Below the pieces are notes generated by a model, which searched no databases, was not told the DNA's origin, and saw only the letters and a program-made list of their open reading frames with translations. This document shows positions 17,173 through 25,958 of a DNA stretch of 64,000 nt, in pieces. Where the stretch lies: NCBI RefSeq assembly GCF_000236705.1, contig NC_016599.1, positions 62,001 through 126,000 on the forward strand. The letters run 5' to 3'. The DNA is from Owenweeksia hongkongensis DSM 17368. GTDB lineage: Bacteria > Bacteroidota > Bacteroidia > Flavobacteriales > Schleiferiaceae. Every line of letters begins with the position of its first letter. Positions within the stretch are counted from its first letter, which is position 1. Both the position numbers and the translations under genes were made by a program.

Positions 17173-19236
17173 ATGGAAACAGAGTTTGTGAGAAACAATA
17201 ATCACCTAATAAAACAGGTGGTAAATCTGGGAACAAAAAACAGTAAAACCCTTGGTCATTTTCCAGAGGGAGCATATTTTGAACATGCTCATAAAGAGTA
17301 TCTTATATGTTCTCATGTGGAAGGCAACTTGTTAGGTTACCTTCTATTCTCTGTTACAAAAAGTAAAAGGTCGATAAGGATAATTCAATTATGTATATCA
17401 GAGGAAGCACGAGGGCAAGGTGTTTCAAAAAAACTGTTGGATTTTTTGAAATCTAAATTTAGAGGGTCTTTAAAGGGTATTGCTCTTAGTTGTCGTACAG
17501 ATTACAAACAGGCTTCTGCACTTTGGGAAAGCTATGGTTTTAAGGCTATGGATAAAGTCAGAAGCAGAAGTAAAAAGGAGTATTGGTTGTATAAGTGGTG
17601 GTATGACTTTGGTAACCATGATTTGTTTTCTTTTACCCAAATTAGTTCCTCAAAGCATAAAGTTATCTTGGATGCAAATATTATAATTAAGCTTAGAAGT
17701 AATTCTGTAAACCAAGTTTCAGGGGCTCTATTTTTGTTGGAGGATTGGTTGGTGGACGTAGTTGACTATTATTATTCTCCTGAAATCTATAATGAAATAA
17801 AAAGGGATAAGGGCGATGAAAGGGCTAAGAAAACGAGGTCTTTTCTTACCAATTTCAATGAGGCAAAATTTAATCCAGATTATCGTGATGAAGTTTTTGA
17901 TCAGATTAATAATATTTTGTTTGGAACTTCACCAAACGATATTTCAGATAAGAAGCAGCTTTCTGAATGCATAGCAAGTGGAATACAGTATTTTATTACG
18001 GAGGACAAGGGAATCCTCAATGCAAGTGACAGAATTTTGGAATTATTTGGCACTCATATTTTAAGACCAATTGATATAATTCTGCTGGTAGATGAAAGTA
18101 GTAATAAGGCTGATTATGTAGCGACCAGAATCGCAGGTGTTAATTATGATTATAGCAGCCTCAAATCTGGAGAGGTCGATGAATTACTGGAAAAAATACT
18201 AGCAAAAGACCAGTGTGAAAGAAAACATGAGCTTCGAGAAATTTTTACAAGATCCGCTTCTAATGTTAAAAACTGTTCTGCGAGAGTCATAAGGGATAAA
18301 AATAAGGCGATTCATGGAGTTTTGATATGTGAATCAAAACCTCAAGAAGTGACTGTTCCTTTAATTCGAACTACAAAAAGTAAATTGGCTAAAACTCTTT
18401 TTTCTCAATTGGTTTTTGAAACTATTGATTTTGCAGTTTCTAACCAGAAGGATCTTGTTACTATTTGTGATAAGTATATTGACTCTGTGGATCAAGAAAC
18501 GCTGGAGTCTATGGGATTCACGCTTAAAGACGATTTATGGATGAAAGTAACAGCTCGAGGTATTATTAATAGTTCTGAATTATTAAAAATTTCTGGAGTT
18601 AAGAATGTTTTTGATGAAGAAACTCTTAAAATCAAGTTACAGGAACCTCAGTTTAATGAATTCAGAATCAGCCTTGAGAGAAAATTGTGGCCGCTAAAAT
18701 TTAATAACGTTGACTTACCAACCTATATCATTCCAATTAAGCCACATTGGGCTAGTCAACTATTTGATCATTACGCTGCTAACGAGTTAATGTTTGGAGC
18801 TGATGCCTTTTTGGCTTGGAGCCGAGAAAATGTATATTATAGAAGTGTTAATCCAGTTTCCGAAAAAGTTCCGGCACGTTTGCTGTGGTATGCAAGTAGT
18901 ACAAGAGATAGAGGGGCCACAAGGGTTAATTCAGTGGTTGCATGTTCCTATCTGGATGAAGTTTATGTGGGTAAAGCAAAGGAGTTATTCCACAAATTGA
19001 AACATTTTGGAATTTACGAATGGAAAAATATTTTTCACCTAGCTCAGGGTAATGATGATGGTTTGGTGAAAGCTTTAAGGTTTAGGGATACTGAAGTGTT
19101 TAAAACAGCAGTGTCATTTGAAAATGTAAATCACGTACTTAAAGCAAACAACAGAAAAAGAAATACTTTCGCAAGTCCCTTGGAAGTATCTAACGATGTT
19201 TTTTTGGAAATCTATAAATTAGGAGGAATTCTATAA
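17173..19236 (+). CDS. Multidomain GNAT-PIN-GNAT-like-ASCH-like protein, 687 aa
   Basis: Four regions can be read. Residues 35-140: a GNAT acetyltransferase with EARGQGVSKKLL (motif A, acetyl-CoA loop, RGQGVS) and a conserved SYGFK tail. Residues 160-305: a PIN-type nuclease with LDAN (Asp167), Glu204/208, Glu265 and a TEDKG (Asp278) acidic set. Residues 345-460: a second GNAT-like fold ending ESMGFTLKDDLWMKV, without an obvious acetyl-CoA loop. Residues 510-687: YIIPIKPHWASQLFD followed by LLWYAS, resembling the ASCH/PUA opening of the downstream protein (VSIKPEFANKIFD). GNAT and PIN families include tRNA-acting toxins. A role in RNA modification and cleavage, perhaps defence, is inferred. 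The island is AT-richer than its surroundings by eye. Confidence 0.7.
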   Translation: METEFVRNNNHLIKQVVNLGTKNSKTLGHFPEGAYFEHAHKEYLICSHVEGNLLGYLLFSVTKSKRSIRIIQLCISEEARGQGVSKKLLDFLKSKFRGSLKGIALSCRTDYKQASALWESYGFKAMDKVRSRSKKEYWLYKWWYDFGNHDLFSFTQISSSKHKVILDANIIIKLRSNSVNQVSGALFLLEDWLVDVVDYYYSPEIYNEIKRDKGDERAKKTRSFLTNFNEAKFNPDYRDEVFDQINNILFGTSPNDISDKKQLSECIASGIQYFITEDKGILNASDRILELFGTHILRPIDIILLVDESSNKADYVATRIAGVNYDYSSLKSGEVDELLEKILAKDQCERKHELREIFTRSASNVKNCSARVIRDKNKAIHGVLICESKPQEVTVPLIRTTKSKLAKTLFSQLVFETIDFAVSNQKDLVTICDKYIDSVDQETLESMGFTLKDDLWMKVTARGIINSSELLKISGVKNVFDEETLKIKLQEPQFNEFRISLERKLWPLKFNNVDLPTYIIPIKPHWASQLFDHYAANELMFGADAFLAWSRENVYYRSVNPVSEKVPARLLWYASSTRDRGATRVNSVVACSYLDEVYVGKAKELFHKLKHFGIYEWKNIFHLAQGNDDGLVKALRFRDTEVFKTAVSFENVNHVLKANNRKRNTFASPLEVSNDVFLEIYKLGGIL

Positions 19237-19239
19237 AGT

Positions 19240-19662
19240 ATGAACAAGGTTATTGTTGTTTCAATAAAACCAGAATTTGCAAATAAAATCTTTGACGGTT
19301 CTAAAAGAATAGAACTTAGAAAGGCATCTCCAACCGTTAATCCTGGGGATTTGATGATTGTGTACAGTACTTCTCCAGTAATGGCTATCATTGGTGTTTG
19401 TAAAATTCAAGAGGTTATTAAGTCCTCTCCAAAGGAAATTTGGGAAAAGCATTCTGACGTTCTTGGAATTGATGAGGTTAGGTTTAATGATTATTATTCT
19501 AGGTCAAATTTTGCGGTTGGCATTGTTATTGAAAATTCAAGAAGACTTAGATCTAATATTCCCTTAGGAAAAATTAGAGAACAGTTTCCAAAGTTCACTC
19601 CCCCACAAACATTTAAATATTTTAGTAGAGAATGGGTTTCAAATTCTTTAACTCAAGCGTAA
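19240..19662 (+). CDS. ASCH-domain protein, 140 aa
   Basis: The protein opens with VVSIKPEFANKIFDGSKRIE and continues LRKASP ... GDLMIVYSTSPVMAIIGVC, the ASCH (PUA-like) pattern of SIKP, GxKxxExR and a beta-barrel core. ASCH domains bind RNA or modified nucleosides; one relative, YqfB, hydrolyses N4-acetylcytidine. The ATG follows the stop of the GNAT-PIN gene by 3 bp, so the two are surely one operon. A likely arrangement is an effector (upstream) with a nucleic-acid-recognising or reversing partner. That is inference. Confidence 0.8.
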   Translation: MNKVIVVSIKPEFANKIFDGSKRIELRKASPTVNPGDLMIVYSTSPVMAIIGVCKIQEVIKSSPKEIWEKHSDVLGIDEVRFNDYYSRSNFAVGIVIENSRRLRSNIPLGKIREQFPKFTPPQTFKYFSREWVSNSLTQA

Positions 19663-20205
19663 GTTGGGTAGAGTTTTCGTGGTCTTCCTGGTGATTTCGA
19701 CCTCGATAATTTGCAAATCATGAGCTATTTATTATTTATCTATGGCTCAAATGACTCTCTTAGTAGTGGTTTCAATATTTAGATTTATGTGTGAATTCAC
19801 TATTTTCCATTACCTTATTATTAGGTGATGCTTAAGCTGAATTACCCTCAGTGCTACAGCAACAGTTCATTTTTTAAAAGGAATCGAACCACGGACACAC
19901 TTACAAAATATTAAGGTTTAGTTCGAATTTGAAACTTGAATGCATCAATATTTTTCCGACCGCGAGCAACTTTTTGTTCGACCCATTCTCGACCCATTTT
20001 TAGGTGATATAAGGTAAAAGTCAACGGTGGTGACCATGGTAAGTGTTAGATAATCAGTGGTTTATTGTATTTTGATTGTCAGTACGTAACTAGAGTTTTT
20101 TAAAATATTAATCTGTCAGTCAGGGTGTTAATTTTTTAGTAAACGAAACCGGGACACCATGGATGTAAATGGTTCTAAATCAGGATTTTGAGGTGGATTT
20201 TGAGT
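19663..20205. other. Intergenic right arm of the island with tRNA-Phe remnants
   Basis: There is no ORF of note in these 543 bp. At 19880-19900 lies a 21-bp stretch matching the T-arm of tRNA-Phe at 20281-20301 in 19 positions. At 19979-19996 is the second copy of the 18-bp CGACCC motif seen at 16837. These are probably scars of earlier integration events at the same tRNA. Confidence 0.6.
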
Positions 20206-20239
20206 AAAAAAAAAGGAGCTAACGTTTGTTAACTCCTTT
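20206..20239 (-). terminator. tRNA-Phe terminator (island-side)
   Basis: On the minus strand AAAGGAGTTAAC, a short loop and the near-complement GTTAGCTCCTTT are followed by a run of nine or more T. It lies 30 bp past the tRNA 3' end and is a textbook intrinsic terminator for it. Confidence 0.8.
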
Positions 20240-20266
20240 GTAATCAAGCTGTTGAAGGCTTAATTT

Positions 20267-20281
20267 CGGTGGTGCCTCCAG
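20267..20281. repeat. Right attachment-like repeat inside tRNA-Phe
   Basis: Identical to 16747-16761. It overlaps the acceptor-stem 3' strand of the tRNA, so insertion here restores a complete tRNA. Confidence 0.75.
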
Positions 20282-20342
20282 GAATCGAACCAGGGACACA
20301 AGGATTTTCAGTCCTTTGCTCTACCAACTGAGCTAAGGCACC
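20270..20342 (-). tRNA. tRNA-Phe (GAA)
   Basis: On the minus strand GGTGCCT (acceptor) pairs with AGGCACC. A D-arm (AGCTCAGTTGGTAGAGC), an anticodon arm with loop CTGAAAA (anticodon GAA) and a T-arm containing GGTTCGATTCC are all present. CCA is not encoded: ACC then G follows the acceptor. It is 73 nt long, a normal tRNA length. Confidence 0.95.
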
Positions 20343-20470
20343 GTTGGTGCAAACGTTGAAACAAATGCTTCTTATCTCGTTTGCGGGGCGCAAATGTAAA
20401 AAGTTTTTTCAATTACCATCAAATAAATTGCAGATGGATTTTACATTTGTTGCCATCTTATTGAAACACA

Positions 20471-21196
20471 GTGAATATAATTTTTGATGAAGGCAACACA
20501 CGCACCAAAGTGGCGTGGTTTGACTCTGGTAAGCTAGTAGAAAGTCGAGTTTTAAATGCAGAGTATAATGAGCTGGAAAAGCTGCTCAGTAAATTTCCCG
20601 TTCAGCGAGCTATTGTTTCCTCGGTGGTCGGTGACGACTTATATAAAGCATTAAAAGCGATGGCTTCATTTCCTGTATTTCAGCTTAGCCATAATTTACG
20701 GCTACCGTATAAGATAGGTTACACAACTCCAGACACTTTAGGCTTGGACAGGATTGCTCTTGCCGCTGCAGCCGCTTCTTTGCATTCAGGTAAAAATTGC
20801 TTGGTGATAGATGCGGGCACTTGTATTACTTATGATTTAATCACCGAAAATTCAGTTTATCTGGGAGGTGCTATTTCTCCAGGTTTGCAAATGCGCTTTA
20901 AAGCAGTGAATCACTTTACTGCAAAATTACCTTTGGTAAGTGAAGAAGATTACGAAGATCTTATTGGGGCCAGTACATCAAGCTCCATTGCATCTGGTGT
21001 GGTAACGGGAATAAAAGAAGAGGTGCGGGGCACAATACAACGTTATGAAGAGCGTTTTCCACAGTTGATAACCATTATTACTGGTGGCGATGCAGGTTTA
21101 TTTGATGCCTTGCTAAAAAATAGCATCTTTGCAGCGCCTGAATTTTTACTTCGAGGACTCAATAATATTCTGGATTACCATGCAGAAATGCTTTAA
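20471..21196 (+). CDS. coaX: Type III pantothenate kinase
   Basis: 241 aa, the usual CoaX length. The ATP-binding motif DEGNTRTKVAWF (family DxGNTxxK) is at residues 6-17, the second Asp motif is IDAGTCITYDLI and GGAISPGLQMRF follows. TGGDAGLF supplies the adenosine-side motif. It phosphorylates pantothenate, the first step of coenzyme A synthesis, in the cytoplasm. The start is a GTG; no ATG is in frame near it. The 3' end overlaps the next gene by 17 bp, which suggests translational coupling. Confidence 0.9.
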   Translation: MNIIFDEGNTRTKVAWFDSGKLVESRVLNAEYNELEKLLSKFPVQRAIVSSVVGDDLYKALKAMASFPVFQLSHNLRLPYKIGYTTPDTLGLDRIALAAAAASLHSGKNCLVIDAGTCITYDLITENSVYLGGAISPGLQMRFKAVNHFTAKLPLVSEEDYEDLIGASTSSSIASGVVTGIKEEVRGTIQRYEERFPQLITIITGGDAGLFDALLKNSIFAAPEFLLRGLNNILDYHAEML

Positions 21197-22499
21197 TGGG
21201 ATTTTCTTAATCCCTTTTTTTATTATTTCCCTTTCCACATTTGCGCAGCAAAACTCTGTGTCACCATACAGTAGACTTGGGGTGGGAGATTTACAGCGAA
21301 AAAATTATACCCGAGGATTAGGCATGGGTGGGGCAACCATCGGAATGAAAGATGCTCAAAGTATTGATATGAGCAACCCCGCTAGTTATGCTAATTTGGC
21401 GCTTACCTCTTTTGATATTGGTGTTCAGTTTAGAATTATTGAACAGCAACAGGAAAACCCGGATGTATCAGTAAAAAATAGTCAAGCCGGAATTCGATAT
21501 TTCTCAATTGGAGTGCCCATAAAAGATTGGTGGGGAAGTGCATTTGGTGTGCAGCCATATTCATACAAGGGATACAATATTACTAATACCAGAATTGCCG
21601 CTGATGGAATCGAAATTGTTGACAATTTTGTAGGTAGTGGTAGTATGAGCCAAGTATATTGGGGAAATGCTTTTACCCTTTTCAAAAACTTTTCTGTAGG
21701 AGTAAACACAAGTTTCCTTTTCGGGAAATTGGTAGAGGAAAACAGTACTAGTTTTGAAGGTTCAATTTTCAATTCATGGCAAAGTGAAAACTTAGGAGCA
21801 AGAGGATTTAATTTTGATTTTGGGGCTCAGTATAGTTTGGATTTAGCCAATAATAAAGAACTTGGGTTTGGAGCAACTTACACTCTAAAAAGTAAGCTCA
21901 ACGCTACTATGGACCAGCAATGGTACGTACAAAGTGATGGCGGTACTCCTATTGATAGTCTCAACTCTGACGGTGTAGAAGGTGGGAATATTACTTTGCC
22001 AACTGAGTTTAAGTTTGGGCTTTCCTACGGTAAAAAAACAAATAAGAGCTTAAATCACGCATGGTTGGTAGCTGCTGACTTTGAACTTTATCAAGGTTCA
22101 GAGTTCAAGAATTTTTCAGGAAGCACTGGAGGCTTGGCAGATGGCTATCGTGCTGAGGTAGGAGGTTTTGTAGTTCCTTCACTTATGTCAGAATCTTTGA
22201 GTAAGAAAAATAACTACCTAAGCCGTATAGAATATAGGCTTGGAGCGTTTTACGGACAGACACCTTATTCCGTGGGTGGGCACCAGCTAGAGGAGTATGG
22301 CATATCATTTGGTATGGGATTGCCGGTGCGTCATAAAAACTTGGCACCTGGAGAAGTAAAGGCCAGTACCGTTAATATCGGAGCTATTTTAGGAAGAAGA
22401 GGAACAGTTGAAAACGGCCTGATCCAAGAAAATTATCTGAACATTTATCTGGGAATCAACCTTAATGATAAATGGTTTATCAAGTACAAGTATCGTTAA
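21180..22499 (+). CDS. Outer-membrane protein with FadL/OmpP1-like start
   Basis: The ATG at 21180 (overlapping the end of coaX) begins a signal peptide with cleavage near FAQQ; an upstream ATG at 21129 would add a non-signal tail. The mature N-terminus, SPYSRLGVGD ... RGLGMGGATIGM ... NPASYANL, is the standard opening of Bacteroidota outer-membrane transport-like barrels. The remaining 400 residues alternate strands and end in an aromatic/basic YKYR. Substrate unknown. It is the second gene of a likely coaX-to-CNNM unit. Confidence 0.75.
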   Translation: MQKCFNGIFLIPFFIISLSTFAQQNSVSPYSRLGVGDLQRKNYTRGLGMGGATIGMKDAQSIDMSNPASYANLALTSFDIGVQFRIIEQQQENPDVSVKNSQAGIRYFSIGVPIKDWWGSAFGVQPYSYKGYNITNTRIAADGIEIVDNFVGSGSMSQVYWGNAFTLFKNFSVGVNTSFLFGKLVEENSTSFEGSIFNSWQSENLGARGFNFDFGAQYSLDLANNKELGFGATYTLKSKLNATMDQQWYVQSDGGTPIDSLNSDGVEGGNITLPTEFKFGLSYGKKTNKSLNHAWLVAADFELYQGSEFKNFSGSTGGLADGYRAEVGGFVVPSLMSESLSKKNNYLSRIEYRLGAFYGQTPYSVGGHQLEEYGISFGMGLPVRHKNLAPGEVKASTVNIGAILGRRGTVENGLIQENYLNIYLGINLNDKWFIKYKYR

Positions 22500-22515
22500 A
22501 TTAATAAAGAGAAAA

Positions 22516-23925
22516 ATGAAAAAGTTACTTTGGGTAGTAATAGCCCTAGTAGGGGTGAACAATGTAGCTAGCGCGCAAAGCAAGTGGGGAGAGGATAGCG
22601 TAAAGTGTCGTGAGAACCTTTACATCTATTATGAATTAGCAAAAAGCAAAAACTACGATGAGGCTTATGAGCCTTGGACATATGTATTTGAAAACTGCCC
22701 AGCTTCGAGCAAAAACAATGTGATATTTGGACCACGTATTGTGGAAGCAAAACTAAAAGCGGCTACCACTCCTGAAGAGAAAGCTAAGCTTACAGCAATG
22801 CTTTATGATGTGTATGATACACGAATCGAGCTTTATCCGGATGATGAGGCTTACGCTTTGGAAAGAAAAGGTTTGGATATGGTTCAGCATAGTCCTGATA
22901 GCCTTGAAAAAACGTATGATATTTTTAAAAGAGCATTGGAGCTGAGCAATGAGCACAGTGCGGCATTTTATAATGCATACTTTATCACAGCAGCTCGTCT
23001 TTTCAACGCTGATATATTCGAAATAAAAGATGTTTTCTTTGCCTATAGTGTGGTGCAAGAAGGGTTGGAGTACAATACCGATGTTTTGAACCGTGAGATA
23101 ACTTCACTTCAGGCAAAAGTGGAAGACTCTACTATTACTGACAAGGAAACAAAGGAGCTGGAAAAAGCTGAGCGTGAGCTAGGTCGTTTTGACGATGTAG
23201 TTTCTAATAATGAGAAAGTATTAGGGCCAATCGCTACATGCGAGAAGTTAACTCTTATTTATAATGAGGAAAGCTTTGCAGCTAATAAGACGGATGCAAC
23301 TTGGTTGCGTAGAGCTGCCAAAATGCTTAGCCGCGAGCGCGAAAATGATGAAGGAGAAACTGTAGACTGTACAGATGATCCTATCTTCTTTAAGATTGCT
23401 GAAGCACTTTATAAACTGGAGCCTTCGCCTACTTCCGCAAGAGCTGTTGGAACCATTGCACTTAAAAATAAGGATTACTCAAAAGGTATTGAGTACTTAA
23501 AAGAAGCTGCCAATGGAGAAGCTGACCCTAGAAAACAATCTAGTGATTACTTGAGAATTGCTACTACCTACCAAAAAATGGGAAGCTTAGCTAATGCTAA
23601 AGCTGCTGCTTTAAAAGCTGCATCTTATAACAAGAAGTCTGGTACTCCATACATTATATTAGCAACTATTTACGCTCAGGCTGATGGACAGTGTGGTAGC
23701 AATGTATTTGAAAAGAAAGCAGTTTACTGGGCTGCAATAGATAAGCTGAAGTATGCTAAAAGTATTGATCCTTCAATGGCAAATAAGGCCAATAAACTTA
23801 TTGCCGCATATAAAGGTCAACTTCCTGATAAGAGTATTATCTTCCAGCTTGGTAAAAAAGAAGGTGATAAATACAGCATTGGATGTTTTATTGGTGAAAC
23901 CATTACGGTGGATTACAATTTATGA
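22516..23925 (+). CDS. TPR-repeat secreted protein
   Basis: The ATG at 22516 begins a signal peptide (cleavage near VASAQ); upstream in-frame Met codons do not make a signal. About 470 aa with tetratricopeptide-type helices, for example LKEAANGEADPRKQSSDYL and IATTYQKMGSLANAKAAALK. Its stop overlaps the LptC start by 4 bp. A periplasmic scaffold role is likely. Similar genes lie before lptC in other Bacteroidota, but its partner is unknown. Confidence 0.7.
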   Translation: MKKLLWVVIALVGVNNVASAQSKWGEDSVKCRENLYIYYELAKSKNYDEAYEPWTYVFENCPASSKNNVIFGPRIVEAKLKAATTPEEKAKLTAMLYDVYDTRIELYPDDEAYALERKGLDMVQHSPDSLEKTYDIFKRALELSNEHSAAFYNAYFITAARLFNADIFEIKDVFFAYSVVQEGLEYNTDVLNREITSLQAKVEDSTITDKETKELEKAERELGRFDDVVSNNEKVLGPIATCEKLTLIYNEESFAANKTDATWLRRAAKMLSRERENDEGETVDCTDDPIFFKIAEALYKLEPSPTSARAVGTIALKNKDYSKGIEYLKEAANGEADPRKQSSDYLRIATTYQKMGSLANAKAAALKAASYNKKSGTPYIILATIYAQADGQCGSNVFEKKAVYWAAIDKLKYAKSIDPSMANKANKLIAAYKGQLPDKSIIFQLGKKEGDKYSIGCFIGETITVDYNL

Positions 23926-24479
23926 TAAAGAAGCACATTTTAACAAAAGGCATTGCAGCTTCGGTTGCAATGCTTTTTTTGTTTTCATGTAGTAATGATA
24001 TCAAGCAGGTGCAAGAGATTACCAAGGAGGACAACCTACCCATGGATGTTCAGGAGAATCTTGTGCTTCAGTATTCGGACAGTAGCTTTGTAAGATTGCA
24101 ACTAGAGGCACCTTTAGCGGAAAGCTATACGCAGCTGGAGGATCCACAGCGTAAGTTTCCAAAAGGTATTGAGGTTTTCTTTTTTGATAGTCAAGGGGTG
24201 CAGGAAACGCGTCTTAAGGCGAATCAGGCTACAAACTTTATAAATAGACGCCTTTGGCATGCTACAGGCGATGTAGTTGTGGTAAACAAGAAAGGAGAGC
24301 AGCTAAATACTGAAGAGCTGTACTGGGACGAGAAAAGAGAGAAAATTTACTCCGAGGTATTTGTAAAAATTACCACGGGTAAAGAAATAATTATGGGAGA
24401 AGGCTTTGAAGCTGATCAAAGTTTTGATAATTATACAATCAGTAAAGTAACCGGACAAATAGCGATAGAAGATGAGTAA
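23922..24479 (+). CDS. lptC: LPS export lipoprotein LptC
   Basis: 185 aa with a lipoprotein signal (FLFSC, Cys23). The following domain fits the LptC fold: alternating strands with EVFFFDSQGVQETRLKANQA, LWHATGDVVVVNKKGEQL and a C-terminal GEGFEADQSFDNYTI pattern. LptC links the inner-membrane LptBFG transporter to LptA in lipopolysaccharide export. It overlaps the preceding TPR gene by 4 bp and the next small gene by 8 bp, so it is in an operon. Confidence 0.85.
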   Translation: MIKKHILTKGIAASVAMLFLFSCSNDIKQVQEITKEDNLPMDVQENLVLQYSDSSFVRLQLEAPLAESYTQLEDPQRKFPKGIEVFFFDSQGVQETRLKANQATNFINRRLWHATGDVVVVNKKGEQLNTEELYWDEKREKIYSEVFVKITTGKEIIMGEGFEADQSFDNYTISKVTGQIAIEDE

Positions 24480-24669
24480 GGCTTTTAGATTAGTTGAAAT
24501 ATTATGGTTAGTAGTGGCCGCAACATCTGCTTTTGAGGTGTATGATCTTTGGGGCACCTTTGATACCAAATTTTGGGTATTTGTAGGCTTTATGGTATTT
24601 GGTGTATTTATGTTTTTCTTTAGGAAAAAGCAGCGCCAAAAGTTTGAAGAACGCAATAAAAACATTTAG
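24472..24669 (+). CDS. Small two-helix membrane protein
   Basis: 65 aa with two hydrophobic helices (about residues 8-24 and 34-51) and a strongly basic tail (FRKKQRQKFEERNK). It overlaps lptC by 8 bp and is followed by the CNNM gene after 8 bp. The operon position suggests a role with one of these neighbours. No family is recognised. Confidence 0.65.
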   Translation: MSKAFRLVEILWLVVAATSAFEVYDLWGTFDTKFWVFVGFMVFGVFMFFFRKKQRQKFEERNKNI

Positions 24670-24677
24670 ATAAGACC

Positions 24678-25958
24678 TTGACAATAGTTGCCATAATTAT
24701 AATGTCCCTTCTTTTTTCCGCCTTCTTTTCGGGGGTAGAAATTGCTTTTGTTTCGTCCAACAAGTTTCATATTGAGATTGAAAACAAAAAGGGAAACTTT
24801 GCTTATCAGCTACTGAGTCAGTTGGTTAAAAAACCTTCGCGATTTATTGCTACCATGCTGGTAGGTAATAATATTGCTTTGGTAATCTACGGTATGTTTA
24901 TGCCGGAGTTGCTCAATCCCTATCTGGAAGCTATAAACCCATACATAGGCGGATTTTTTAGTAATGAGTATGCATTGCTTTTGGTTCAAACCTTAATTTC
25001 TACCATCCTTATTTTGGTGATAGCTGAGTTTTTACCGAAAGCAATTTTTAATACTTTTTCAACCCGATTGCTAGAGGTGTTTGCACTGCCGAGCTACATC
25101 TTTTATTGGCTGTTTTACCTTATAGTAAGCTTAATGATAGGTGTGAGTAACTTTGTGATGAAGTACATCTTACGCGCTGGTGAGGAGCAAGGAAAACAGG
25201 CTTTTGATAAAGTAGATTTGGACAACTATGTAAGGGAACGTACTGAATCTTCATCACAGCATGAAGATGAGGAGGATCCTGAAATTCAAATTTTTAGGAA
25301 TGCCTTAGGCTTTAGCGAGCAAAAGGCACGGGAATTTATGATTCCCCGTACGGAGATTATTGCCATGGATGTGGAAGCAGATTTAGCTTCCCTTACCGAA
25401 AACTTCATCGAATCTAATCTTTCTAAAATCCTTATTTATAAAGAAAGTGTGGACAATATTATTGGCTACGTTCACAGTTTTGAGCTTTTCAAAAAGCCAA
25501 AAGATATTCGCTCCATTCTTCGTCCTGTGAGTTTTATTCCGGAAAGTATGACGGCCAACGAGATTTTAAATTCATTGATAAAAGATAGAAGGAGCATTGC
25601 TGTGGTACTTGACGAATTTGGAGGAACTTCTGGACTAATTACCGTGGAAGATGTGGTAGAAGAACTATTTGGTGAGATAGATGATGAGCATGATGTGGAA
25701 GATTTAATTGATACCAAAATAAGTGATACAGAATTTCGCTTTTCTGCTAGACAGGAAATTGACTATATTAATGAGAAGTACAATTTGGAGCTTCCTGAAT
25801 CAGACAATTACAACACACTGGGAGGTTTGATTTTGAACCATTTGGAGAGCATTCCCGAAAAGGGAGAGGTGCTTTATCTGGAACCATTTACCATGAAAAT
25901 GGAAGATGTTTCCAACAGCAAAATTGAAATAGTTCATCTAAAAGTGACCAACGAGTAG
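24678..25958 (+). CDS. CNNM/CorC-type transporter with CBS domains
   Basis: 426 aa. An N-terminal DUF21 region with four hydrophobic helices (FFSGVEIAFVSSN, residues about 10-190) precedes a CBS pair (about 205-330, with MIPRTEIIAMD and VLDEFGGTSGLITVEDVVEE) and a CorC_HlyC domain. Such proteins are linked to magnesium/cobalt homeostasis and are often misnamed hemolysins; GldE is a close relative. The start is TTG at 24678, or ATG at 24702, which would shorten the first helix. Confidence 0.85.
   Translation: MTIVAIIIMSLLFSAFFSGVEIAFVSSNKFHIEIENKKGNFAYQLLSQLVKKPSRFIATMLVGNNIALVIYGMFMPELLNPYLEAINPYIGGFFSNEYALLLVQTLISTILILVIAEFLPKAIFNTFSTRLLEVFALPSYIFYWLFYLIVSLMIGVSNFVMKYILRAGEEQGKQAFDKVDLDNYVRERTESSSQHEDEEDPEIQIFRNALGFSEQKAREFMIPRTEIIAMDVEADLASLTENFIESNLSKILIYKESVDNIIGYVHSFELFKKPKDIRSILRPVSFIPESMTANEILNSLIKDRRSIAVVLDEFGGTSGLITVEDVVEELFGEIDDEHDVEDLIDTKISDTEFRFSARQEIDYINEKYNLELPESDNYNTLGGLILNHLESIPEKGEVLYLEPFTMKMEDVSNSKIEIVHLKVTNE

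Noticed and set aside
24678..25958. The CBS-domain protein as a true hemolysin.
   Set aside because: The CorC/CNNM layout indicates ion transport; the name hemolysin is a historic misannotation.
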